Origin: Marinobacter vinifirmus
Lineage (GTDB): Bacteria > Pseudomonadota > Gammaproteobacteria > Pseudomonadales > Oleiphilaceae
Direction: 5' to 3'
DNA: 64,000 nt
NCBI RefSeq assembly: GCF_002258215.1
Contig: NZ_NEFY01000001.1
Location: forward strand, 62,001 to 126,000
Position 1 is the first letter of the stretch. Each line of letters opens with the position of its first letter. The position numbers and the translations under genes were made by a program. Below are positions 1-8,414 of the stretch, piece after piece. Below the pieces are notes generated by a model, which ran no database searches, was not told the origin of the DNA, and was given only the letters and a program-made list of their open reading frames with translations.

Positions 1-785
1 CTGGTTATGGCGACCCCGGAGTTGAGTTGTTTGTGTATGGCCAGGCGGCGTTCAATGAAAGCGCGCCGGCACCGGTGAAGTACCCGGCCCGGCAGACGCT
101 GGAGGCCTCCCGGGCGATTGCAAGGTTGCACGGGCTGGACGACCGCCATGCGGTATTCGCCCAGCAGAACCCGGCGGCCATTGATGCCGGCGTGTTCCAC
201 AACGATGTGATTGCGGTGGGTAATGGTAGCTGCCTGTTCTACCACGAGCTGGCGTTTCTGGATGAAGGCGGAGTGCTGTCGGATATCCGGGCGCGTTTGG
301 CCGGAACCGAGCTGCAACCGGTGCGGGTCTCAGCGGCAGAGGTGCCGATTGAAGATGCCGTGGCGTCTTACCTGTTCAACAGCCAGTTGCTGAATACCCC
401 GGACGGCATGTTGCTGGCGGTGCCGGGCGAGTGCCGGGAGGTAGCGTCGGTCAGCCGTTACCTGGACAGCCTGCTGCAACAGAATGGCCCCATTACCGCA
501 GTGGAAGTGTTCGATGTAAAGCAGTCCATGCGCAACGGCGGCGGCCCGGCCTGCTTGCGCTTGCGGGTGGCTCTACGGGACGACGAGTTAAAGGCCATCA
601 ACCACGGTGTGATCTTTACCGACGAGCTGTACAACCGCCTGACGACGTGGGTGGAAGGCCATTACCGGGATGAGCTCAGCCAGCAGGACCTGGCAGACCC
701 CATGTTGCTTGAAGAAGTACGCAAGGCACTGGATGAGTTGACCGGTATTCTCGGGCTGGGCTCGATCTACGATTTCCAGCTGTGA
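1..785 (+). CDS. astB: N-succinylarginine dihydrolase, 3' part (5' end outside window)
   Basis: Second enzyme of the arginine succinyltransferase (AST) pathway: it hydrolyses N2-succinylarginine to succinylornithine, CO2 and two NH3 in the cytoplasm. The frame is open from base 3 ([13 protein letters not shown]) without a start, and about 260 residues remain of the roughly 445 usual, so the N-terminal part lies outside the window. The catalytic His region ([13 protein letters not shown]) and the catalytic Cys region ([12 protein letters not shown]) of this family are both visible, and the C-terminus [10 protein letters not shown] is typical. It converges on the TetR gene with only 6 bases between stops. 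astE, normally next to astB, lies 5 kb away on the opposite strand. Confidence 0.93.
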   Translation, partial: GYGDPGVELFVYGQAAFNESAPAPVKYPARQTLEASRAIARLHGLDDRHAVFAQQNPAAIDAGVFHNDVIAVGNGSCLFYHELAFLDEGGVLSDIRARLAGTELQPVRVSAAEVPIEDAVASYLFNSQLLNTPDGMLLAVPGECREVASVSRYLDSLLQQNGPITAVEVFDVKQSMRNGGGPACLRLRVALRDDELKAINHGVIFTDELYNRLTTWVEGHYRDELSQQDLADPMLLEEVRKALDELTGILGLGSIYDFQL

Positions 786-791
786 CAGGCA

Positions 792-1424
792 TCAGCTGGC
801 AATAGAGCGGGTGAGCATGTCCATGGTGTGATGAATCAGGTTGTCGGCGGGAAAGTCCGGGTTTTCCCCCGCTTCTGCCTGGCACAGCATGATCACCCCG
901 TGCAGGGCGCCGCGCAGATACAACGCGGTCTGGGCCGGCGAGGTGATGCGCTCCCGGCTCATTGTGCCATCCTCAAGGCCTTTGTGGATGGCCGCTTCCA
1001 TCAGTTGCATCAGCTCGTTCCTGGAACACATCATCTCCGACGCCTGTTCCTGCTCAGCCTCTGCCATGGCGGTTGAGGCCTTGGTCAGGGCCGAAAAGTA
1101 ATCCGGCTCTTCCCGGTAAAACCGGTAGTAGGCATCTCCCATGGCGCGGATCTGGGCCAGCCCGGTATCTGCCGCTGTGCGTGCCTGCTCGAACCGGGCG
1201 ACCAGGCTCTGGCCGGCCCGCAGCATGATGCCCCGCTGAATCGCCGCCTTATCCTTGAAGTACACATACAGCAACGCGCGGCTCAGGCTGGCGGTACGGG
1301 CGATGTCGTCCATGGAGGTGCGATCGTAGCCTTTCTCGGAAAACACCAGCTCGGCGGCGTCCAGAATGGCATCGTACCTTGCCTGTTTTTCCCGTTCCCT
1401 GCGTGTTTTCAACGGCTCGTTCAT
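792..1424 (-). CDS. TetR/AcrR family transcriptional regulator
   Basis: Predicted DNA-binding repressor of 210 residues. Residues about 15-62 form the TetR helix-turn-helix (AILDAAELVFSEKGYDRTSM ... SLSRALLYVYFKDK). The C-terminal ligand-binding half is variable, as usual in the family. It is transcribed divergently from an RND efflux operon whose first gene starts 166 bases away. The interval holds a perfect 6-base inverted repeat over a good -35 box, so local control of the pump and of itself is the natural inference. The ligand cannot be told from sequence. Confidence 0.9.
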   Translation of the reverse strand: MNEPLKTRREREKQARYDAILDAAELVFSEKGYDRTSMDDIARTASLSRALLYVYFKDKAAIQRGIMLRAGQSLVARFEQARTAADTGLAQIRAMGDAYYRFYREEPDYFSALTKASTAMAEAEQEQASEMMCSRNELMQLMEAAIHKGLEDGTMSRERITSPAQTALYLRGALHGVIMLCQAEAGENPDFPADNLIHHTMDMLTRSIAS

Positions 1425-1485
1425 GGTGCTTCCGGTGTTGTGGTCATGGCCTGAATGATAACTGATAGAGGATAAAAGCCGATTA

Positions 1486-1500
1486 TTGACAATTTGTCAA
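1486..1500 (+). promoter_or_regulatory. Promoter -35 with overlapping inverted repeat, candidate TetR operator
   Basis: TTGACA and TGTCAA form a perfect 6-base inverted repeat separated by ATT. The left arm is also a perfect -35 hexamer; 16 bases later CATGAT (1508-1513) matches four of six -10 positions. This would drive the RND operon from 1591. Palindromes of this size and placement are typical TetR-family operators; binding is inferred. Confidence 0.5.
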
Positions 1501-1590
1501 AGAGTGACATGATGTCGGGAAAACAACGGCGGCTTCTGACGGAAACAGGCGCCAACAAATCATCTATTCAGGGAACGGGGCTGACCAGTC

Positions 1591-2673
1591 ATGTCTCTCT
1601 TCGTGCGTTCATTGCCAATAACTCTGGCCAGCATGCTGCTGGCTGTCGTGTCTTTATCCGGCTGCAACAGCAGTGCCTCCGAACAGGCTGCAGACCAGCC
1701 GGTATCGGTTCGGGTGGCCGAGGTAACCGGTGGCCAGGTGGTGGAAATTCCGCTGCGCTTCTCCGGTATTGTGCGGGCGGCCCAACGGGCCACCCTGACT
1801 TTTCAGGTGAGCGGTACGCTGAAAGAGCGACCGGTGGAACTGGGGCAGACAGTGAAAGCCGGAGATGTGCTGGCCAGTGTGTATAACCCGGCCCTGGAAC
1901 CGGCAAGGGATTCTGCTGCGGCCCGGCTGGATGAACTGAAAACCCAGTACGACCAGGCCCAGCGGGAATGGGAGCGTTCCAGCCGCTTGCACCAGCGCGG
2001 TGTGGTCTCGGAACAGAGCCTGGAACAGATCGCCGCCCGGCGGGATTCCCTGCGGGCCAGCATGGCCACGGCCCGGGCCTCCCTGGCGGAAGCCACCCGA
2101 TTACTGGAAGAAAGCGTATTGAAAGCCCCGTTTGCCGGCCAGGTAGAAGCCCTGCTGGTAGAGCGGGACGAATTTGTCGCCGCCGGGCAGCCGGTGGTTC
2201 GCCTGTCTTCGCCACTGGGCCGTGAAGTGGAAGTGCGGGTGCCCGCGCATCTGTTGGGCCATGTGCGGCTCGGGCAGGAGCTGCCGGTCTGGCTGGTGCA
2301 GGACCGCAACCGGGAGCCGGCTACCGGAACTGTGGTGGAGATTGCCCAGGGCAGCTCCATCCGTGGCGAGCTGCATCCGGTATTGGTGAGCCTGCCACCG
2401 AATTCCCTTTCTGCCGGTGAACCGGTGGAGGTCGGCATTGCCCCGGTTCAGGAGTCTGCGGTCACCGTGCCCCTGCTGGCGGTGATGCGGGACAGCACTG
2501 GAACCAGCGTGTTCCGGGTTGAAAATTCTGTGGCCTACAAGGTGCCGGTGGAAGTAGACCGGGTGATCGGCGAGCGGGTGATGATCCATACCGGTGCCCT
2601 GAACCCCGGTGACCAGGTGGTCTATGCCGGTATGACCCGGCTGGTGGATGGCGACACCGTGGAGGTGCGCTGA
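1591..2673 (+). CDS. RND efflux periplasmic adaptor (membrane fusion) lipoprotein
   Basis: Adaptor linking an inner-membrane RND pump to an outer-membrane channel. It is 360 residues with a lipoprotein signal ending in LSGC (Cys25). A biotinyl-lipoyl-like hairpin is split around a coiled-coil segment (about residues 75-185, ELGQTVKAGDVLASV before it and ESVLKAPFAGQVEALLVERD after it), then beta-barrel and membrane-proximal domains. This is the standard order for the family. The stop overlaps the start of the pump gene by one base (TGATG), indicating translational coupling. No outer-membrane factor gene is present, so a TolC-like protein from elsewhere must serve. The ribosome-binding site is weak. 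Confidence 0.92.
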   Translation: MSLFVRSLPITLASMLLAVVSLSGCNSSASEQAADQPVSVRVAEVTGGQVVEIPLRFSGIVRAAQRATLTFQVSGTLKERPVELGQTVKAGDVLASVYNPALEPARDSAAARLDELKTQYDQAQREWERSSRLHQRGVVSEQSLEQIAARRDSLRASMATARASLAEATRLLEESVLKAPFAGQVEALLVERDEFVAAGQPVVRLSSPLGREVEVRVPAHLLGHVRLGQELPVWLVQDRNREPATGTVVEIAQGSSIRGELHPVLVSLPPNSLSAGEPVEVGIAPVQESAVTVPLLAVMRDSTGTSVFRVENSVAYKVPVEVDRVIGERVMIHTGALNPGDQVVYAGMTRLVDGDTVEVR

Positions 2674-5600
2674 TGACCCGCCGCCTGCTGAATTACCAGC
2701 GCTTGCTGGGCATGGTAGTGACCATGCTCTGTGTGCTGGGCATTGCCGCCTACAGCACCATGCCACGCCAGGAAGACCCTACCTTTCCGTACCGGGCCGG
2801 CATGGTGACTGTGAGCTATCCGGGCGCCAGCGCCGAGGCGGTTGAGCGCCTGGTACTGCGCCCGTTGACCGATGAACTGCGCCAGGTGGAAGAGCTGGAC
2901 TGGAGCCAGGGCACAGCACGCACCGGCGTGGCGCTGGCCCGCCTGAAACTGCGTGATCACATCTACGACACCGACAGCGCCTGGGACCGGGTGCGCCAGG
3001 CCATGGAGCGGGCACGGCAGGATTTCCCGGACGATGTCGGCCTGATGACCCTGGACGACCGGCTGATTGATATTCCTGCGGTGGTGTTGGCGGTGGGTGG
3101 TTCGTCGTCCGTCACCGAACTTTCCGGTGTGGCGGAGAAACTGAAGCAGAACCTGCTGGATATTCCCGGTATCTCCCGTATCGACCTGGAAGGCGACGCC
3201 GACGAACAGATTACCCTGGCGCTGGACGACGCCGCGCTTTACCGCCTTGGCGTAGCGCCCAAACGCATCCTGGATACCCTGGCCCGGCGAAACCAGACCA
3301 TCCCCGGGGGCTTTGTGGTGGTGGAAGGCAAGCGGTTGTCGGTTCTTCCCAATACCGAGTTTGCTGATATCGACGCCATTCGCGCTACGCCCATCGAGTT
3401 GCCGGATGGCTCCCAGGTGCCCCTGGCGGCAGCCGCGGAAGTCTGGCGCGGACCGGCGGAACCTCGCCAGCCGGAAACCTGGTTTGATGGCGAGCGGGTA
3501 GTGCTGCTTTCGGTGATCATGGAAGAAGGTTCCACCGACGCCATCCGTTTCGGCGAGCGGATTCGCGAGCGGCTGGAACAGGTACGTGCTGACTTCGAGC
3601 CCTACGAAATCCGCGAGATGTTCTTCCAGCCCGACAAGGTATCCGACCGGCTGGACGACCTGGCCTGGAGCCTGGTGCTGTCGGTGCTGATTATCGTAGC
3701 AGTGGTGTTTACCGGCATGGGCATTCGCATGGGGCTGCTGGTGGCATCCATCCTGCCCATGGTGGCCCTGATCAGTGTGGGGCTGTACGACCTGGGCGGT
3801 GGCGTGCTGCACCAGATTGCCGTGATCGGCATGGTGATCTCGCTCGGTATCCTGATTGATAACGCCATTGTGATTGTGGAGAACATCCAGGGTCACCTGG
3901 ACGAAGGCATGCGCCGGCTGGATGCCCTGCGCAAGGCCGTTGGCGAGCTGGCCGGGCCACTGGGTGCGTCTACCGGCACCACGCTGGCAGCCTTCGCACC
4001 CCTGCTGATGGCCAAGGGCGGTGCGGCTGATTTCACCCGTGGCGTGCCGGTGATGATCATGCTCACGCTGTCGGTCAGTTACCTGCTGGCCATTTCCGCC
4101 GTGCCGCTGCTGGCGGCCCGGTTCCTCAAGCCGCGAAAGAATATCCACAAAGACCGGTTGATGGGCCTGGCCCGTTCGCTGGGTGGCCTGGTATATCGCT
4201 ATCCGGGCCGTTTGATTGTCGCGGGCACTCTGTTGGTCGCCATCAGCGTGGGCATGACGCCGTTCATGGCCCAGCAGTTTTTCCCCAACGCAGACCGGCC
4301 CCGGGTTATTGTGGAAGTGTATCTGCCCGAAGGCACCGACCAGGCACAAACCTCCGAGGCCGCTGCGCAGCTGGAACGGGCCATTCGCGCCCGCCCGGAA
4401 ACCCTGGAAGTGCACCGGTTTGTCGGTTTCACCGGCCCGGCGTTTTACTACAACCTGCAGCGAGCGCCCCAGGCACCTAACCGGGCCAGGCTGGTGGTGC
4501 GTACGCCGGCGCTCGAAGACACCACAGATCTCGTAGACTGGATTCGCCATGAGCTGGCGCCCACCGTGCCGGAGCTGGATATTTCTGCCGGTATTCTGGG
4601 GCAGGGGCCGCCGCGTACCGCGCCGGTTGAAGTGCGAATTTATCACCCCGATGACGCTACCCGTGCCCGTGCCACCGAGCTGGTGTTCAGTGTGCTGCGT
4701 GGCGTAACCGGCACCGTCGACGTACGGCACGACCTGGACATCGGTGTGCCCAGTATTGCCATCAACGTAGACGACGCCACCGCCGCCCGTTACGGCCTGA
4801 CCCGTGCAGGCGTAGCCCAGAGCCTGTACGGCCAGAGCTATGGCGTGGTGGCCGAGCGTTACCGGCAGGAAGATGATCCTATCCCCATCATCCTGCGCTC
4901 CCGGGAAGGCACCGCGCTGTCGCTGTCACGCCTGTTGTCTGTGAACACCTACAACGACCAGGGGGATGCCATTCCGCTGTCGGCCGTGGCCACGGTTGAA
5001 ACCACCTGGGAGCCGGCGGCCCGATACCTGAGAAACGGTGTGCGGGTGAATGCAGTAACGGCGAACCTGGAAGACGGCTACAGCTTCAGCCAGGCCCTGG
5101 ACGGCTTGTTCGCAGCACTGGACGAACAGCCCCTGCCCGCCGGCACCCGGGTAGAACTGGGTGGCGATGCCGAAGGCTCCAACAATGCCAACAGTGCCCT
5201 GCTGACCGCAGCACCCATCGGCATCCTGTTGCTGCTGTTTTTCCTGCTGCTACAGTTCAACTCGTTCCGCCGGGTTGGCATCATCCTGCTGACGGTGCCG
5301 CTGGCCACCGTGGGAATCTTCCCTGGGCTGGTCTTGTCCGGCTCGCCGTTCGGCTTTCAGTCGTTGCTGGGGGTGATTGCGCTGGTAGGCATTGTGGTGA
5401 ACAACGCGATCGTATTGCTGGATGTGATGGACCGGGAGCTGGAAAAAGGCCGGGCCATTGCCGATGCAGTGCGCACCGCCGTAGAACAACGCACCCGGCC
5501 CATCCTGCTGACCACAGCCACCACCGTGGCCGGCCTGCTGCCGCTGGCGTTTTCCAGCTCCACGCTGTGGCCACCCATGGCCTGGGCCATCATCTCCGGC

Positions 5601-5699
5601 CTGCTGGCCAGTACCGTGCTCACCCTGCTTGTGATTCCATCAGTGTGCGCCAAGGTCATCAAACTGCCAGTAGCCGAGCCGGAAAACGCCCCGGCGTAA
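2673..5699 (+). CDS. RND multidrug efflux transporter permease (HAE1/AcrB-like)
   Basis: Proton-driven inner-membrane exporter of 1008 residues, close to the usual 1020-1050. A transmembrane helix at residues 10-28 is followed by a large periplasmic loop, a block of helices from about 330 to 500, a second loop, and the final helices from about 840. The transmembrane helix 4 motif GILIDNAIVIVEN (Asp396) keeps one of the two adjacent acidic residues that AcrB uses for proton transfer; the second is Asn397, as in several RND subgroups. It is translationally coupled to the adaptor gene. Substrates cannot be predicted. A long open frame on the opposite strand is a shadow of the codon bias. Confidence 0.93.
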   Translation: MTRRLLNYQRLLGMVVTMLCVLGIAAYSTMPRQEDPTFPYRAGMVTVSYPGASAEAVERLVLRPLTDELRQVEELDWSQGTARTGVALARLKLRDHIYDTDSAWDRVRQAMERARQDFPDDVGLMTLDDRLIDIPAVVLAVGGSSSVTELSGVAEKLKQNLLDIPGISRIDLEGDADEQITLALDDAALYRLGVAPKRILDTLARRNQTIPGGFVVVEGKRLSVLPNTEFADIDAIRATPIELPDGSQVPLAAAAEVWRGPAEPRQPETWFDGERVVLLSVIMEEGSTDAIRFGERIRERLEQVRADFEPYEIREMFFQPDKVSDRLDDLAWSLVLSVLIIVAVVFTGMGIRMGLLVASILPMVALISVGLYDLGGGVLHQIAVIGMVISLGILIDNAIVIVENIQGHLDEGMRRLDALRKAVGELAGPLGASTGTTLAAFAPLLMAKGGAADFTRGVPVMIMLTLSVSYLLAISAVPLLAARFLKPRKNIHKDRLMGLARSLGGLVYRYPGRLIVAGTLLVAISVGMTPFMAQQFFPNADRPRVIVEVYLPEGTDQAQTSEAAAQLERAIRARPETLEVHRFVGFTGPAFYYNLQRAPQAPNRARLVVRTPALEDTTDLVDWIRHELAPTVPELDISAGILGQGPPRTAPVEVRIYHPDDATRARATELVFSVLRGVTGTVDVRHDLDIGVPSIAINVDDATAARYGLTRAGVAQSLYGQSYGVVAERYRQEDDPIPIILRSREGTALSLSRLLSVNTYNDQGDAIPLSAVATVETTWEPAARYLRNGVRVNAVTANLEDGYSFSQALDGLFAALDEQPLPAGTRVELGGDAEGSNNANSALLTAAPIGILLLLFFLLLQFNSFRRVGIILLTVPLATVGIFPGLVLSGSPFGFQSLLGVIALVGIVVNNAIVLLDVMDRELEKGRAIADAVRTAVEQRTRPILLTTATTVAGLLPLAFSSSTLWPPMAWAIISGLLASTVLTLLVIPSVCAKVIKLPVAEPENAPA

Positions 5700-5704
5700 A
5701 ACAA

Positions 5705-5730
5705 CAGGGCCGGGTCATCACCCGGCCCTG
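5705..5730 (-). terminator. Rho-independent terminator overlapping the end of astE
   Basis: An 11-base perfect stem (5705-5715 with 5720-5730) closes a 4-base loop. Read on the minus strand it is followed by TTGTTTTA, so it suits termination of astE. The stem encodes the last residues of AstE, and the astE stop codon (5718-5720) begins in the loop. It may also slow transcripts of the RND operon arriving on the plus strand, though no U-run follows on that side. Confidence 0.65.
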
Positions 5731-6770
5731 AACTCGTTCTTCGCACGAATCATCAAACCCACACGTTGCCCAACCGGCACGTGGGGATTGGGAAACACCA
5801 CCGCCTCCGGCGCCGTACCCACCCGGTAGCTGGTTTTGTCATCTTCCCAGATCACCGTGCCGGGCTGGTACTGGGTAAAATTCGCCACCTCATCCGGCAC
5901 ATGAAACCGGAACGACGGCCCGGTGTTCAACACCTCATGCACCACCTCGAACACCGTTAACCGGTCAAACGGCGGCCGGGCCTGTGGTGCTGGCGTTCCG
6001 GAAAACCGACGACGCAATGCCCGCTCAATGCCGCGGAACCGTCGCAAATCATTCCGCCCGAACGCTTCAACCTTACCCAGCTCCACCGTAAAACTCTCGG
6101 CCTTCAAAAGGCTGGATGTAAACGACGAAAACACCGTGGATTCCTGGTGCTGAAGCAGCAACGTCTCCACCTCCGCCTCCAGCAAAAACTCACACTGACC
6201 CGCCGGCACCGACCGCCCCGACACAAACGGATACAAGGCAAACCGCTCCCGCTTCGACGGCCGGATCGCCGTATGCAAATCATAGTGACTCAACGCCAGC
6301 CCATGATGCGCCATCGCAAACTGCCGGCACATCTCCTCCAGAAACTGCGCCCGCCGCGCCTCCGGCAACCCCTTATACTTCGCCTGCCCGTGCGCCCCGT
6401 TAAACAGCCGGTTCATGTTCACATCCACAAACCGCTGCCCCGCCACCATCGCCGGCGGATTACCCAGAATCAGCAACACCGGACACCCCAGCTGCCACTC
6501 CCCGGCAAACAACTCCGACACCAGCCCGTTCAACACCTCAATCGGCGCCGTCTCATTCCCATGAACCCCGGCTGATACAATCAGCGCTTCATTGTTCACA
6601 TTCTCCCGCCCGGCCGGCGGCGTCAGCCACAACACGCCGTTGGCCTTCCGTGAAACCTGTGTTCCGTCCGGCAACTGTCGCTTGGTTTCGGGTAGATCAG
6701 AGGATGCAGAGGCCAGGGTGTGAGCCAGCCAGTCGGGGTGGAAGTCAAAGAGGTGGTTGGATGCGTTCAT
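5718..6770 (-). CDS. astE: Succinylglutamate desuccinylase
   Basis: Last enzyme of the AST pathway: hydrolyses N-succinylglutamate to glutamate and succinate. It is a zinc carboxypeptidase-like enzyme of the AstE/aspartoacylase family. The 350-residue reading from the ATG at 6770 has GGGGAG six bases upstream; an earlier in-frame ATG at 6857 would add 29 residues running into a repeat element and is rejected. The zinc motif GVHGNETAP (HxxE), the second zinc His in SHYDLHTAI, and the catalytic Glu in FTVELGKVEAFG are present. It lies downstream of the arginine ABC transporter genes, separated from them by a repeat element, and ends in a terminator hairpin. Confidence 0.93.
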   Translation of the reverse strand: MNASNHLFDFHPDWLAHTLASASSDLPETKRQLPDGTQVSRKANGVLWLTPPAGRENVNNEALIVSAGVHGNETAPIEVLNGLVSELFAGEWQLGCPVLLILGNPPAMVAGQRFVDVNMNRLFNGAHGQAKYKGLPEARRAQFLEEMCRQFAMAHHGLALSHYDLHTAIRPSKRERFALYPFVSGRSVPAGQCEFLLEAEVETLLLQHQESTVFSSFTSSLLKAESFTVELGKVEAFGRNDLRRFRGIERALRRRFSGTPAPQARPPFDRLTVFEVVHEVLNTGPSFRFHVPDEVANFTQYQPGTVIWEDDKTSYRVGTAPEAVVFPNPHVPVGQRVGLMIRAKNEFRAG

Positions 6771-6792
6771 GGACTCCCCGTAAGAGGTTCGG

Positions 6793-6906
6793 GGCCGTCT
6801 GGCAGGATAGGTTCTCCGGGAATTTCGAAGGCCATGGATGGCCGGAGAGAAGCGCACAAGGATGTGCTCGTAGCGGTTCCCGGAGAACCTATCCTGCCAG
6901 ATGGCC
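6793..6906. repeat. Dispersed inverted-repeat element, copy A
   Basis: Terminal arms 6793-6822 and 6877-6906 are inverted repeats of 30 bases with one mismatch. Between them sit two small hairpins: GGCC-ATGGAT-GGCC at 6830-6843 and GCACA-AGGA-TGTGC at 6854-6867. The core AGCGCACAAGGATGTGCTCGT corresponds to the core of copies B and C elsewhere in the window, while the arms differ in sequence. It lies between the ABC permease gene and astE, both on the minus strand; the GGA-bearing strand here is the plus strand, antisense to those genes. Confidence 0.8.
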
Positions 6907-6931
6907 GTGCTCCCATAGAAGGGAGCTCAAC

Positions 6932-7657
6932 TTAACCATTAACAGGCCGCTGATGCCGCAAAAGATGATTTTCCAGTTTGCGGAAAACAAACACCAGAAT
7001 AAACGTCAAAGCCATGTAGCAAAGCGCCACAAAAATAAACGCCTCAAAAGGAGCATAAAACCGCGAATAAATATTCCGCGCCGCCCCCGTAAGATCCACA
7101 ATCGTCACCACACTGGCAATCGCACTCGCATGAAGCATAAAAATCACCTCATTCGAGTATGCCTGAACCGCCCGCCGCGCCGCACTCGGCAGAATAATCC
7201 GCCGCATCCGCAGGAACCAGTTCATGCCGTAAGCCTTCGCCGCCTCAATCTCGCCATTGGGCGTAGAAATAATCGCCCCCCGGATAATCTCCGTGGTATA
7301 GGCAGCAGTATTCAGGGGGAACGCCAGCAGGGCAGGGTACAGCGGTTCCTTGAAAATCTCCCACCAGAAAGTGTCCTGAATACCCGGAATCTGCGCCACA
7401 CCGTAGTAAATGATGTACAGCTGGATCAGCAGCGGTGTGCCGCGGAACAGATAGGTGTACAGCCAGATAGGGCCAGACACGAACGGATTCTTCACGGTGC
7501 GTAGAATCGCCAGCGGCACCGCCACAACCAGGCCAATCACCAATGACAGGAACACCAGATGCACCGTAGTGACCAGGCCATCCCAGTACTCCATGATGGT
7601 CATGGCATTAAAAATATCGTTCTGGTTCAGCCACTCAGCAATGAAATCAGGCATCAC
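6932..7657 (-). CDS. aotM: Arginine/ornithine ABC transporter permease, HisM/AotM type
   Basis: One of two inner-membrane channel subunits of a polar amino-acid importer. It is 241 residues with several predicted helices (for example TTVHLVFLSLVIGLVVAVPL) and the permease EAA-type loop (EIEAAKAYGMNWFLRMRRII). Its GTG start at 7657 directly follows the stop of the other permease; the ATG at 7654 is an equally good alternative, with GGGGGA eight bases upstream of that ATG. The adjacent astE gene supports arginine or ornithine as substrate, but lysine or histidine cannot be excluded. Confidence 0.85.
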   Translation of the reverse strand: MMPDFIAEWLNQNDIFNAMTIMEYWDGLVTTVHLVFLSLVIGLVVAVPLAILRTVKNPFVSGPIWLYTYLFRGTPLLIQLYIIYYGVAQIPGIQDTFWWEIFKEPLYPALLAFPLNTAAYTTEIIRGAIISTPNGEIEAAKAYGMNWFLRMRRIILPSAARRAVQAYSNEVIFMLHASAIASVVTIVDLTGAARNIYSRFYAPFEAFIFVALCYMALTFILVFVFRKLENHLLRHQRPVNG

Positions 7658-8362
7658 TTAATTCCCCCGAACCACGCCGACATTGGCCCGCTTGTCGAGC
7701 CACTTGATGAACAACTCCGAACCCGCCGTCAGCGCCAGGTAAACCGCCGCCACCGGAATAAAGAAGTGGAACGGCATGCGCTCGGCCTTGGCGGCTTCTT
7801 CCGCCACCCGCACCATATCGGTCAGGCCGATGATCGACACCAGCGCAGTCGTCTTTAACAGCACCTGCCAGTTATTGCCGATGCCGGGCAGGGCATGGCG
7901 CAGCATCTGCGGAACCATCACCCGACGGAAGGTGTGCCAGGTGGAAAAACCATAGGCCCTGGCGGCCTCGATCTGGCCCTTTTCAACAGCCAGGAACGCG
8001 CCCCGGAAGGTTTCCGTCATATAGGCGCCGAAAATCAGTCCGATGGTCACCACGCCAGAGATGAACGGGTCGAACTGGAAAAAGAAGTCGATTTCACGGG
8101 TTTCCCACAGATAGTCCGACAGGGCATTCACCGCCACCTGACCGCCGTAATAGAACAGCAGCATCATCACCAGGTCAGGCACGCCACGAATCAGCGTGGT
8201 GTAGGCGGTGGCGACACCGGTCAGCACCCGGCTGCCAGAGAGCTTCGCCGAGGCGCCAAGCAGGCCCAGGGTGAGGGAGAGTGCCAGTGAGAAGAAGGCC
8301 AGTTCAATGGTAACCACAGCGCCTTCAGCGAGGGCCGGGCCATAGCCTTTCAGATCAAGCAT
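7658..8362 (-). CDS. aotQ: Arginine/ornithine ABC transporter permease, HisQ/AotQ type
   Basis: Second channel subunit, 234 residues. The hydrophobic N-terminal helix (EGAVVTIELAFFSLALSLTL) and the coupling loop (QIEAARAYGFSTWHTFRRVM) are typical of HisQ-like proteins. It starts 52 bases after the binding-protein gene and its stop touches the start of the second permease gene, so the four transporter genes form one operon in the order ATPase, binding protein, Q, M. Confidence 0.87.
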   Translation of the reverse strand: MLDLKGYGPALAEGAVVTIELAFFSLALSLTLGLLGASAKLSGSRVLTGVATAYTTLIRGVPDLVMMLLFYYGGQVAVNALSDYLWETREIDFFFQFDPFISGVVTIGLIFGAYMTETFRGAFLAVEKGQIEAARAYGFSTWHTFRRVMVPQMLRHALPGIGNNWQVLLKTTALVSIIGLTDMVRVAEEAAKAERMPFHFFIPVAAVYLALTAGSELFIKWLDKRANVGVVRGN

Positions 8363-8414
8363 GGGAATGTCCGGAAAGCAGGGGAGCAGCCATCAGGCTG
8401 CTCCCGGGGTCAGG

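Noticed and set aside
2622..4730. A 702-codon open frame on the minus strand
   Set aside because: It lies wholly opposite the RND permease gene, has Gln/His-rich shadow composition and no family pattern.
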